Below the pieces are notes generated by a model, which was not told the DNA's origin, made no database searches, and saw nothing but the letters and a program-made list of their open reading frames with translations. From Cupriavidus basilensis (GTDB lineage Bacteria; Pseudomonadota; Gammaproteobacteria; Burkholderiales; Burkholderiaceae), in the NCBI RefSeq assembly GCF_000832305.1, contig NZ_CP010537.1, positions 3,038,001 to 3,102,000 on the forward strand: a stretch of 64,000 bases of DNA, given 5' to 3'. Numbering within the stretch: the first letter of the stretch is position 1; every line of letters begins with the position of its first letter. The position numbers and the translations under genes were made by a program. Positions 55,781 through 63,346 of the stretch are shown one piece after another.

Positions 55781-56625
55781 CTGCGGCCAGCCCTGGCACC
55801 AACGAGATCATCCTCTGCGAAGTGGCGAACCGGATTGCCGTCATCACCCTAAACCGGCCGGACCAGCTCAACGCCTGGAACTCTGAGATGGAAGCCGGCC
55901 TGCGCACTGCGCTAGAGCGCTGCCAGGACGATCGCGAGGTCCGTGTGATCGTATTGACCGGGGCCGGAAATGCCTTCTGCGCCGGCGCCGACCTGTCGGC
56001 GGCGCGCGCGCGGCTGGCGGCGTCCGGCCCGCGACACGTCAGTAGTACCGCGGCTCACGCGCCCAACGATGTCGCCGCCAGGGAGGACTTTGGCCAGCGC
56101 TACAGCTATCTGCTGTCGATCGGCAAGCCGATCATCTGCGCTCTGAATGGCGCGGCAGCCGGTGTGGGGCTGGTGCTCTCGCTCTATTGCGACATCCGCT
56201 ACGCTAGCCGCGAAGCGCGCCTGGTACCAGCCTTCGTGCGGCGCGGGCTACCCGCCGAACACGGCATTGCCTGGATCCTGCCCAGGCTGATTGGTCTGTC
56301 TCGTGCGCTCGAATGGCTGATCAGCGGCAGGTCAATGAGCGCACAGGAGGCGGAACAGGCCGGCCTCGTTTCAGCCGTGCTCGAAACCGATGGCTTTCTG
56401 CCAGAGGTCCTCGAACGTGCCGCCACATTGGCTACCCTGTGCTCGCCCAGTGCAATCGCGGCGACCAAGCGGCAGTCTTACCTCGCGCTCGGCCAGACTC
56501 TGGGTGAAGGCGTAGCGCTGGCCGAGCGCGAGATCGCGGCTTCATTGCAAGGGAGCGACTTCCGTGAGGGTGTGGCAGCCTTCCTCGGAAAACGCCAGCC
56601 TTCGTTTGTGGGACTAGAACGCTGA
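55777..56625 (+). CDS. Crotonase-family enzyme, second copy
   Basis: This 282-residue crotonase has FCAGADLSAARARL with an insertion of about 20 residues after the oxyanion motif, then NGAAAGVGLVLSLYCDIRYA. The classical catalytic glutamates are replaced by Val (GVGLVLS) and Phe (VPAFVRRGLP), with Glu and His in LPAEHGIAW nearby. It overlaps the previous gene by ATGA and closes the operon. The two copies are divergent and likely catalyse consecutive steps. Confidence 0.87.
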   Translation: MTAASPGTNEIILCEVANRIAVITLNRPDQLNAWNSEMEAGLRTALERCQDDREVRVIVLTGAGNAFCAGADLSAARARLAASGPRHVSSTAAHAPNDVAAREDFGQRYSYLLSIGKPIICALNGAAAGVGLVLSLYCDIRYASREARLVPAFVRRGLPAEHGIAWILPRLIGLSRALEWLISGRSMSAQEAEQAGLVSAVLETDGFLPEVLERAATLATLCSPSAIAATKRQSYLALGQTLGEGVALAEREIAASLQGSDFREGVAAFLGKRQPSFVGLER

Positions 56626-56931
56626 GCGACCTGCAAGCACGCCGCTGGTCTGCGCCCGAACGTCCGATACGAGGAGTAGACCGGACATTGGGATGTCTGG
56701 AAGCAAGCGTTGGCCGATGTCCGTTTGCCGAACTGAAACATCACCTCAGTCCTAGCGCTACCGGCGCCAAGCCCAGCCGCGCCCGGTGACTCGTCCTGCC
56801 CGCGTCCCTGGATATCGGCGAGAACCCAGAAAAGTTCTTCGCCGAATTGCAAGGTGGGAGAGTCGAGCGGGGCTGGGTGACGGTATAGTTCAGGGATCGG
56901 CCCAACGGCGGGCACCCTCGCCCATCCCGCA

Positions 56932-57204
56932 CTAGCAGCCACCATAGTCCTTGCGACCGCTGGACGTAATCGTGTAAGTGCCTCCGCGGGGACCGGTGTA
57001 GCAGGTCTGGCCAGATGATGTGCTGCGAGTCGTCACGAGTGAATTGGTCGACTTACCGGCTGAGGCGGTCGGGCTCTGCGTCGAGGTTGAGCCGACGCGC
57101 CCACCTCCGCGATGACAATGGTATTCCCCGGTCTTGCGGTTGGTGTGACATCCGTCTGCGTCTAGGCTCTCGAGGACGAGGTTCTCCTCAAGATGGGACG
57201 GAAC
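56932..57204 (-). pseudogene. C-terminal relic of a YHYH-domain protein
   Basis: The minus strand reads ESLDADGCHTNRKTGEYHCH, then a Ser/Thr-rich linker and CYTGPRGGTYTITSSGRKDY followed by GGC and a stop. DGCHTNRKTGEYHCH is the histidine-rich motif of the small YHYH-type domain found at the ends of many exported or nuclease proteins. A stop codon at 57205-57207 precedes it in frame and no start codon is available, so the front is missing. Its opened end overlaps the start of the next gene on the other strand. The gap 56626-56931 shows no gene. Confidence 0.65.
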
Positions 57205-57978
57205 CTACTTCTGAATCAACAGGTGGAACACCTATTGAAGGCCATCCTGGGACTTGCAAGGATCGAGGGGACACCGGCGGACGCCGCGACTCGACTTGAG
57301 GCGCGACATGCGGCCCTGACAACGACGTCTTTGGGTGGACTGCAGAGAAAATTTCGCAATGAACTTCTCGCGCCCCCGGAAGAACAGCCACAAAATCAGG
57401 AGCCTGCTGACGTCTCCCAACCCCGGTTTAGCACGACCTTCCGGTTCGAGCTCAAGCCGTCGGACAAGGAAGCTCTGGAAGCTGACCTGGAAGCGCTAAC
57501 CGCTGAGCGCAACGAACTCGCGCATCATTTCCTGCCACGCTGGCAACCTGGCTCAGTTTCGTCGATGACCGAGGCTAGCGTCCATCTGGACCGGCAGCGA
57601 GAGAGGATTGTCGCAATGCATCATCGCCTCAAATCAATGCACGGCTCAATGGCTGAAACGCTACAGATGGCTGCGAACTTCTGGGCATCCAGCGAGGCCA
57701 CGGCCGCTATTGAACTCATGCATCTTCAGGGCAGCCGGATGATTGAATTGCTGGAAGAAGTCGCAGCGGCTCCCAAACGGGCAGATGGATGGACCGACCT
57801 GGCTTATGCTGCGGGAATCGTACAACGCCAGGAACCAGACGCGCTGGTTGACCGCAAGGCGCGCTTTGGCGAGCGGAGCCTGAAGGCGCTTATCCTCAAA
57901 TCCGGATTGTTCGAGGTCGCAGAAGAGGTGCTTCCACAAGGCACGCGGACACTGATTCGCTCACGCTCGGTCGTCTAG
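57193..57978 (+). CDS. Candidate HEPN plus LOTUS-like RNA-binding protein
   Basis: This 261-residue protein is helical and charged. Residues 95-120 contain LTAERNELAHHFLPRW; Arg106 to His111 fits the R-x4-H signature of HEPN ribonuclease domains. Residues 195-255 (GWTDLAYAAGIVQRQEPDAL and ERSLKALILKSGLFEVAEEV) resemble an OST-HTH/LOTUS winged helix, a fold that binds RNA. The combination suggests an RNA-targeting protein acting in defence or regulation. No toxin-antitoxin partner is adjacent. Both domain calls are from motif and pattern only. The start overlaps the relic on the other strand. Confidence 0.55.
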   Translation: MGRNLLLNQQVEHLLKAILGLARIEGTPADAATRLEARHAALTTTSLGGLQRKFRNELLAPPEEQPQNQEPADVSQPRFSTTFRFELKPSDKEALEADLEALTAERNELAHHFLPRWQPGSVSSMTEASVHLDRQRERIVAMHHRLKSMHGSMAETLQMAANFWASSEATAAIELMHLQGSRMIELLEEVAAAPKRADGWTDLAYAAGIVQRQEPDALVDRKARFGERSLKALILKSGLFEVAEEVLPQGTRTLIRSRSVV

Positions 57979-58298
57979 GAACAGGCGAAACGAAAATGGG
58001 AAGCCTCAGCTCCCCTTCTTTCTCCAGCCCATCCCAGCGAACTTAAGCCGCGGCGTCCTTCAGTTTCTTCATCGGGCGGACTTCAACCTTGACGGATGCC
58101 AGCGTGGCGGCGAACCACCGGTCTTCGCCGACTTATACCTTAACCATGCCTAGTTGAGCGGATGGTCAGCTGGTCGGTGGAAACACCGGCTTCTTCATTT
58201 CAGCGCGCTGTCCACCGGAACGGGTAAGGGAAGGACCGCAGCCGACCCCTAGCAGACTGACCCATCAGCCCGCAAATCGCTACCGTCACTCGATGGCA
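57979..58298. other. Gene-free gap of 320 bp with a possible relic
   Basis: On the minus strand 58043-58130 reads VGEDRWFAATLASVKVEVRP followed by MKKLKDAAA and a stop, with a stop also directly upstream. It may be the last 29 codons of a lost gene, but I cannot place the family. Nothing else is supported here. Confidence 0.3.
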
Positions 58299-59201
58299 TC
58301 AGTTGGCACCTGCCGCCCGTAGCTCATCGACCAACCAATCGCGCAGGACGCGCACCTTCGGGTGGTCACGATTGCCGGTGCGGTAGACGAGGTCATATCC
58401 GCGCTCCGCTTTCAGCTTGACGTTCGGGAAGGGCGCGACGAGCCTGCCCGCTGCGATGTCATCCGCCACCAGAGCGCTGCGCCCCAGTACTACGCCTTCA
58501 TCTCGAATCGCTGCCTCAATGGCCATGCTGCCATGGCTGTACGCTGGCCCACGGCCACTGCTGAAGCGATCCACACCCGCCAGTGCGAACCACTGCTCCC
58601 AATTCGCCAGCATACGGTCTTCGTGCAAAAGGGTACAGGAGACCAAGCTTTCGGGCGTGGGCAAACCGCCCGCGGCTGCAAGATAGGCCGGACTACAAAC
58701 TGGCGTGACGGTTTCATCCAGAATCCGCTCGGCGACCACGTTGCGGTAGCGACCGCTGCCATAACGGATGGCCACATCGACCTGACCGTCGTTTAAGTCG
58801 ACATTGATGTCCGTCACATCCAAGTGAATGTCCAACTCTGGATGCTTGGCTTTCAACCGATGCAGGCGCGGCGCCAACCACTTGCTGGCAAACGACACGC
58901 TGGTGCTGATCTTCAACCGCGACACGCCGTCCTGTGTGCGAAGGCGCTCGGCCTCGCGCGTGAGTTCCCCTAGCAAGCGAGCAACCGATGCATGAAATTC
59001 TGCGCCGGCCTCGGTCAGGACGATCCGACGCGTCAGCCGCCGAAAAAGCACCACGCCAAGATAACTTTCAAGTGTCTTAATGTGCCGGCTCACCGCCCCA
59101 TGGGTGACGTGCAACTCTTCAGCGGCCAGCGTCATGCTAAGCAGCCGCCCCGTGGCCTCGAAGGCACGCAAGGTCTGCAGAGGGGGAAGGCGGTCGAACA
59201 T
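58299..59201 (-). CDS. LysR-type regulator, GcvA-like
   Basis: This 300-residue regulator has the GcvA-type N terminus: LPPLQTLRAFEATGRLLSMT, then HVTHGAVSRHIKTLESYLGV. The effector domain has SFASKWLAPRLHRLKAKHPE and the DGQVDVAIRYGSG motif of this subgroup. It is divergent from the LysE-type exporter gene at 59341 and is its likely regulator. A strong palindrome lies just upstream of its start. Confidence 0.88.
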   Translation of the reverse strand: MFDRLPPLQTLRAFEATGRLLSMTLAAEELHVTHGAVSRHIKTLESYLGVVLFRRLTRRIVLTEAGAEFHASVARLLGELTREAERLRTQDGVSRLKISTSVSFASKWLAPRLHRLKAKHPELDIHLDVTDINVDLNDGQVDVAIRYGSGRYRNVVAERILDETVTPVCSPAYLAAAGGLPTPESLVSCTLLHEDRMLANWEQWFALAGVDRFSSGRGPAYSHGSMAIEAAIRDEGVVLGRSALVADDIAAGRLVAPFPNVKLKAERGYDLVYRTGNRDHPKVRVLRDWLVDELRAAGAN

Positions 59202-59208
59202 CGCGGCT

Positions 59209-59235
59209 TAATGTGTGACTTTGAATCACACATTA
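59209..59235. promoter_or_regulatory. 27-bp palindromic operator
   Basis: TAATGTGTGA at 59209-59218 and its exact complement TCACACATTA at 59226-59235 surround a 7-bp spacer. A further half-site, ATGTGATGACA, follows. The palindrome is 8 bp before the start of the LysR gene and 106 bp from the exporter start, so it fits both autoregulation and activation of the exporter. It also contains T-N11-A. Confidence 0.65.
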
Positions 59236-59340
59236 TGTGATGACAAATGGTTTGTCGGCAAGGCCGTCTGCACCGCACCATTCAAGGCAGCAGCTGCCAG
59301 AGCGGCAGCGATTCTTTCCACCAGTTATGTCGGAAGCACG

Positions 59341-59952
59341 ATGCAACTCCACACCTGGCTGATTTTTCTCGCCACCTCGATTGGCATGTCGCTATCGCCT
59401 GGCCCGAACGGCATGCTTGCGCTCACGCATGGCGCCATGCACGGCAGCCGTAAGACGCTGTTCACCATCGCCGGTGCCGTGCTGGGCTTCGTGGCCGTCA
59501 TCGGCTTGTGCATGTTCGGTATTGGCGCGTTGATCAAGGCGTCCGTCGTGTGGCTCACCGCCCTGAAGTGGGTGGGCGGCGCCTACCTGCTCTGGCTGGG
59601 GGTACAGGTGTGGCGGGCTCCGCCCATCGCGGTGACTGCCAACACTGAACCTGTAAAGGCCAGCGGCTGGTCGCTTTTTCGTCAGGGCGCGCTGTCGGCG
59701 GCAACCAATCCCAAGGGCATGCTCTTCTTCAGTGCGTTCCTGCCGCAGTTCATCGATCCACAACGCAACCTGGTGGTGCAATTCGCTGCAGTGGCTGCGA
59801 CCTACGCTGCCACCGAGTTTCTGGCCGAGTACGCCGTGGCGAGCGCTGCACACCGGATACGCCCCTGGCTTGAGCGGGTCGGACGCCGGTTTAACCGGGT
59901 GTGCGGCGGCGTGTTCGTCCTCATCGGCGCTGCACTGCCGCTGCGTGCCTAG
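59341..59952 (+). CDS. LysE/RhtB-family exporter
   Basis: This 203-residue membrane protein has about six hydrophobic segments and the LysE family pattern: ATSIGMSLSPGPNGMLALTH, then LKWVGGAYLLWLGVQVW and ALSAATNPKGMLFFSAFLPQ. It exports amino acids or related metabolites. The ATG at 59341 matches the family N terminus; 42 upstream codons are unlikely. It is controlled by the divergent LysR gene, judging from position. Confidence 0.88.
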   Translation: MQLHTWLIFLATSIGMSLSPGPNGMLALTHGAMHGSRKTLFTIAGAVLGFVAVIGLCMFGIGALIKASVVWLTALKWVGGAYLLWLGVQVWRAPPIAVTANTEPVKASGWSLFRQGALSAATNPKGMLFFSAFLPQFIDPQRNLVVQFAAVAATYAATEFLAEYAVASAAHRIRPWLERVGRRFNRVCGGVFVLIGAALPLRA

Positions 59953-60002
59953 AAGGCCCGGCAATGCGCTCGTTGCAAAAGCGGGGCACACGCCCACCAC
60001 CG

Positions 60003-60374
60003 ATGGTTGGTGACGCACTCGGGACGATGATCGAGCCACTGTTGCCACAAGCCAAGCCGAGGCGGTTCCGGCATCCCGGTCGCTTCCCGGTGTCGGATCG
60101 CGCCGCCCTAAGCGGCATTCTGTTCGTTCTCAGCAATGGCATTCGTTGGGCCGAGCTGCCCGGCGAAATGGGGTACAGCTCTGGTGTACATGTTGGCGCC
60201 GGCTTCGCGCATGGCAATGCGCGGGGGCATGGGCGCGTGTCTGTGACGTCCTGGTGCGAGAGCTTGCGCCAGGGCAACAGATCGACTTTGCTCGTACGCT
60301 CGATTCGGCAAAGTACCACGCTGGCTGGACAGGTTCGCGCCACCATCACCATGCCGCCGCAGGCGCATACTGAA
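60003..60374 (+). mobile_element. Frameshifted IS5-family transposase relic
   Basis: One frame encodes MVGDALGTMIEPLLPQAKPR, then DRAALSGILFVLSNGIRWAE and LPGEMGYSSG. After about 60180 the matching sequence continues in another frame as CWRRLRAWQCAGAWARVCDV and LVRELAPGQQIDFART. Both parts match the N-terminal third of IS5-family transposases. A one-base shift and the missing DDE domain make it inactive. Its ends are not recognisable. Confidence 0.82.
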
Positions 60375-60419
60375 ACTCGTGGCTGAGGTCCGCAAACCAA
60401 TGCACGCATTGGCGCTGGC

Positions 60420-61205
60420 ATGTTCGATATGAATCTTCTTGTCTTTAAACTCATCGTGACTCCGCTCCTGCTGCTGGCTGCCAGCGTGGCCGTGCGCCGC
60501 TGGGGTGAGACGGTGGGCGGCTTCCTGGTCGGCCTGCCGCTCACCTCGGGGCCGATCTCGGTGTTTCTGGCGCTTGAACATGGGTCGACGTTCGCCGAGC
60601 ACGCAACGTCAGGCTCCCTCGCGGCGACAGCGGCGCAAGTAGCGTTCTGCCTTGCGTATTGCCGGCTTGCTACCCTGGGCTGGCCCATTGCGCTGTCGGG
60701 CGCGTGCGTGGCCTTTGCCGTTGCCGCAACGGCGCTGCAATGGAGTGGCCTGGCGCAGACCGGGCTGTTTGTCGTGGCGATGTCGGCCATGACGGTTGTG
60801 CTCTATGTGACGCCAAGAAGCACTGCACGCGGCAAGGGGTTGAGTTCGCCATGGTGGGACCTACCGGCGCGCATGGTGCTGATTACGTGCCTGGTCGTCA
60901 GCGTGACGTTAATCGCGCCTTATGTCGGGCCGCAGGCAAGCGGTGTGCTCGCGTCGTTTCCGTTCATGGCAACCATTCTGGCGATTTTTGCGCACCGCCT
61001 AATCGGCGCCGCTGCCGCACGGCAGGTGCTTCGCGGAATGGTGGCTGGGTTGTTTGGCTTTGCAGCATTCTTCTATGTGCTCAGCCTGACATTGACGCGG
61101 CTCAGCCTGTTCGTCGCATACAGCGGGGCGATTCTGACGGCGTTGGCAGTGCAGGCGATCTCTTTGCATCGGATGCGCCTGTCAGTGCCGCAGATTGCCG
61201 AATAG
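60420..61205 (+). CDS. Integral membrane protein of unknown function
   Basis: This 261-residue protein has about eight membrane helices, arranged as two similar halves. VRRWGETVGGFLVGLPLTSG lies in the first half and SGVLASFPFMATILAIFAHR in the second, which suggests an internal duplication. I do not recognise a named family. GTG and AUG starts are both near; the ATG at 60420 or one 9 bp later may be used. It stands alone between relics and could be a transporter. Confidence 0.72.
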   Translation: MFDMNLLVFKLIVTPLLLLAASVAVRRWGETVGGFLVGLPLTSGPISVFLALEHGSTFAEHATSGSLAATAAQVAFCLAYCRLATLGWPIALSGACVAFAVAATALQWSGLAQTGLFVVAMSAMTVVLYVTPRSTARGKGLSSPWWDLPARMVLITCLVVSVTLIAPYVGPQASGVLASFPFMATILAIFAHRLIGAAAARQVLRGMVAGLFGFAAFFYVLSLTLTRLSLFVAYSGAILTALAVQAISLHRMRLSVPQIAE

Positions 61206-61589
61206 CGCGATCTTGACGTTGCGCCCCGCTAGCGGTCTTCGAATGTCTGTGTTTGGCCGGGAAGCGACCTCGTCCCGCCGCTACCCAGTTGGCTCTTCCC
61301 GTTTAGGGTTACTCGATGCCGGCCATAGTCCGCGTGATTGTGTGTGTGCCCACACGCGCGCTGGCGGGCACCGAATAAGCCTCGATGGAGGAAACCGCGA
61401 AGTGGTCCGATGGCGCGCGGGTTTTGCGAAGCTATGGGGATGGATGGACGAGGATGGCGAGCGGTGGCGTGAAGTAACGGACGCAAGCGCTCGCTCGCGG
61501 CTCGCTTTGCTGCGGAGCCGACGGCCGGTTTGGATACCTCCTGGCAGCTGCGATCATGGATCGCCTCGCCGAATGGGTGGTGCGCATAT
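61206..61589. other. Gene-free gap with a spacer-type motif
   Basis: GAATGTCTGTGTTTGGCCGG near 61241 belongs to the degenerate motif class often seen in intergenic DNA of this bacterial group; related pieces occur near 23740, 25855 and 56690. No gene is supported. Confidence 0.4.
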
Positions 61590-61880
61590 GGCCGCGAGGG
61601 TGACGGCAATCCACATGTGGCGGTGGCGATGCTGGGCAAATCCACCGTGCGCAACGCGGATCCGCATAACCTGATCGTGTCCATTCTCGACAGCATCGAA
61701 GCACGAAATTGGCCCAGACTGGAGAGCATGCAGGACATGCCCGGCTTTGCCTCGCGCCTGAGCAACGCGGAACTGACCGACCTGGCTAGCTACCTGCGGG
61801 CAAGCTATGGCGGCCAACCTGGCGACGTGAGTGCGGACAATGTGAAGGCGCTGCGCGCGCAGGCGGGCAAGGGGCGTTGA
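61590..61880 (+). pseudogene. C-terminal relic of a cytochrome c subunit
   Basis: The frame reads GDGNPHVAVAMLGKSTVRNA, then DPHNLIVSILDSIEARNWPR, SMQDMPGFASRLSNAELTDL and ASYLRASYGGQPG. This matches the end of the last haem domain of membrane alcohol-dehydrogenase-type cytochrome c subunits, including the Met of the sixth haem ligand (QDMPGFA). The CxxCH haem sites and everything before them are absent, so it is a remnant. Confidence 0.7.
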
Positions 61881-61976
61881 GGCAGCGCGCCGTTCTGCAT
61901 GTTCCTGCGCAAACCAAGGGCTTGGCCACGCAACCAGATATTTCCGATCAACCGAGCGAGCACGCGATGGACGCGC

Positions 61977-62096
61977 GGCCCGCTCGACGCGGACCAGCGC
62001 GCCGCGCTGCATGCCATCGCCAAGCGCTGCCGGGTTCACCGGGCGTTGCACACCGAAGGGATGGTCAAGACTGACAGCGCGCAAGAATGCGGATAG
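61977..62096 (+). pseudogene. C-terminal relic of an OsmC-family gene
   Basis: The frame reads GPLDADQRAALHAIAKRCRV, then HRALHTEGMVKTDSAQ. The pattern of LDxxQRxxLxxIAxxCxVHRxL is the C-terminal end of OsmC/Ohr-like peroxidases, including one of the two redox cysteines. Preceding sequence in this frame is not OsmC-like. It is probably a remnant, the third within 2 kb. Confidence 0.6.
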
Positions 62097-62100
62097 GCGC

Positions 62101-62490
62101 TCAAGCGCCGTCGAGGAAAGGATTGCGCTGGCCAAGGCGCGTTCCGAGCGCGTCGGGAGCCAGGCTCATGCTGGCGGGGTCCATTGCAGGGTTGGGGCTG
62201 CGGGCCAGTGTCGGGTCGGCTGGTGCAGGCGCCATGCCCGCCTGCGCCGGTTGTTCGGCCCCCTGCGCATAGACATCGCGTGCGGCCGGCAGCGCCTCCT
62301 GGGCCGACGGCGCTGTCGCCGGCATGGCTTGCATTGGCTGGGCGGATGGCACCGACTGGATGGATTGCGCCGGTTGGCTGGATTGCATCGGCTGGGTCGG
62401 CTGAATGGGCTGGGCCTGCTGCGCGAATAGCGGATAGGACGCGATCATTGCGCCAGCCATCAACAAGGATTTCGCCAGATGTTGCTTCAT
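62101..62490 (-). CDS. Small exported Gln/Pro/Ala-rich protein
   Basis: This 129-residue protein has a signal peptide (HLAKSLLMAGAMIASYPLFA) and a low-complexity mature part with repeated Q-P units (QPIQPTQPMQSSQPAQSIQ and onward). It ends in a more ordered tail, PAMDPASMSLAPDALGTRLG and QRNPFLDGA. GGAGG precedes the ATG at 62490 with good spacing. The family is not recognised. The tail recurs as a lone fragment at 12396-12455, which suggests the tail is a conserved module. Confidence 0.65.
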   Translation of the reverse strand: MKQHLAKSLLMAGAMIASYPLFAQQAQPIQPTQPMQSSQPAQSIQSVPSAQPMQAMPATAPSAQEALPAARDVYAQGAEQPAQAGMAPAPADPTLARSPNPAMDPASMSLAPDALGTRLGQRNPFLDGA

Positions 62491-62747
62491 TCGTGTACCT
62501 CCAAAAAACGCCTTCAGGCATGGGAAGGGCCACTGTAGCGCCGAGGCACCTGACATTCTGTTCGATTTTGCAACAATCATTTACCAGCCTTGCCATCGAC
62601 ACCAAGGCCCGTTAGCTGCGCGCGCTCGATCGTTGTGCTGCCACCAGAGGGCAGGGACGATGGGCTGTGCCGAGAGCTTTCTGATCCTCCACACGGCTGA
62701 CCGCTTGCAAGGCGGCTCTCCGTCGCGATATACCCTCAACCTGCTCC

Positions 62748-63068
62748 CTAAACCAGCAACGCCCTCTTGTTTTCCAGAAACGCCCAATCGTCGGCATCCG
62801 GCAGCGGCCCGTCCCCGATTTTCACCACCGGCCACTTCCTCGCCAACTTGTCATTGAGTTCAACGAAGCCGAGCTCCTTCTCCGTCAGGTCATAGTCATT
62901 CTTGATGGCATTGACCGGGCACACCAGGGTGCAGATCGTGCAATTCAGGCATACCGACGGGTCGATCACCATAAAGTTCGGCCCCTGATGGAACGCATGC
63001 ACGGGGCAGACTTCCGCGCAATCTCCATAGCGGCAGTTGATGCAAGCTTCAGTGACGACGCAAGCCAT
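62748..63068 (-). CDS. fdxA: Ferredoxin with two iron-sulfur clusters, FdxA-like
   Basis: This 106-residue ferredoxin begins MACVVTEACINCRYGDCAEV and has Cys9, Cys12, Cys17 and Cys21, then Cys40, Cys43, Cys46 and Cys50 (VCLNCTICTLVCPV). That arrangement is close to the 7Fe/8Fe ferredoxin FdxA. It carries electrons in the cytoplasm; the partner is not evident. The start at 63068 is the standard N terminus. The gap of 278 bp to the next gene shows no feature. Confidence 0.88.
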   Translation of the reverse strand: MACVVTEACINCRYGDCAEVCPVHAFHQGPNFMVIDPSVCLNCTICTLVCPVNAIKNDYDLTEKELGFVELNDKLARKWPVVKIGDGPLPDADDWAFLENKRALLV

Positions 63069-63346
63069 GGCTACTCCAATGACAAATCCCGGAGCACCGC
63101 ACCCCGGGGATAGGACGCAGGGAATTTCAGGAGGCCTTGCGGAAGCCGGCCGTGCCGAAGAAGACATTCGGCTTGCGATAGCATCCGCGACATTGTGCGG
63201 CTGCCGTCGCCAGCAAACGAGTGATGCCCGAGTGATGCGTTTGCGCGCGCCAATGCGCAAGGAGGCCGTGATGCTGATTCGCGGCTCCTCAGCGCGGGCG
63301 TTGAGGATACGACGGACTTGCTGGCAGCTAGCGCGCAGGCGCTGGC

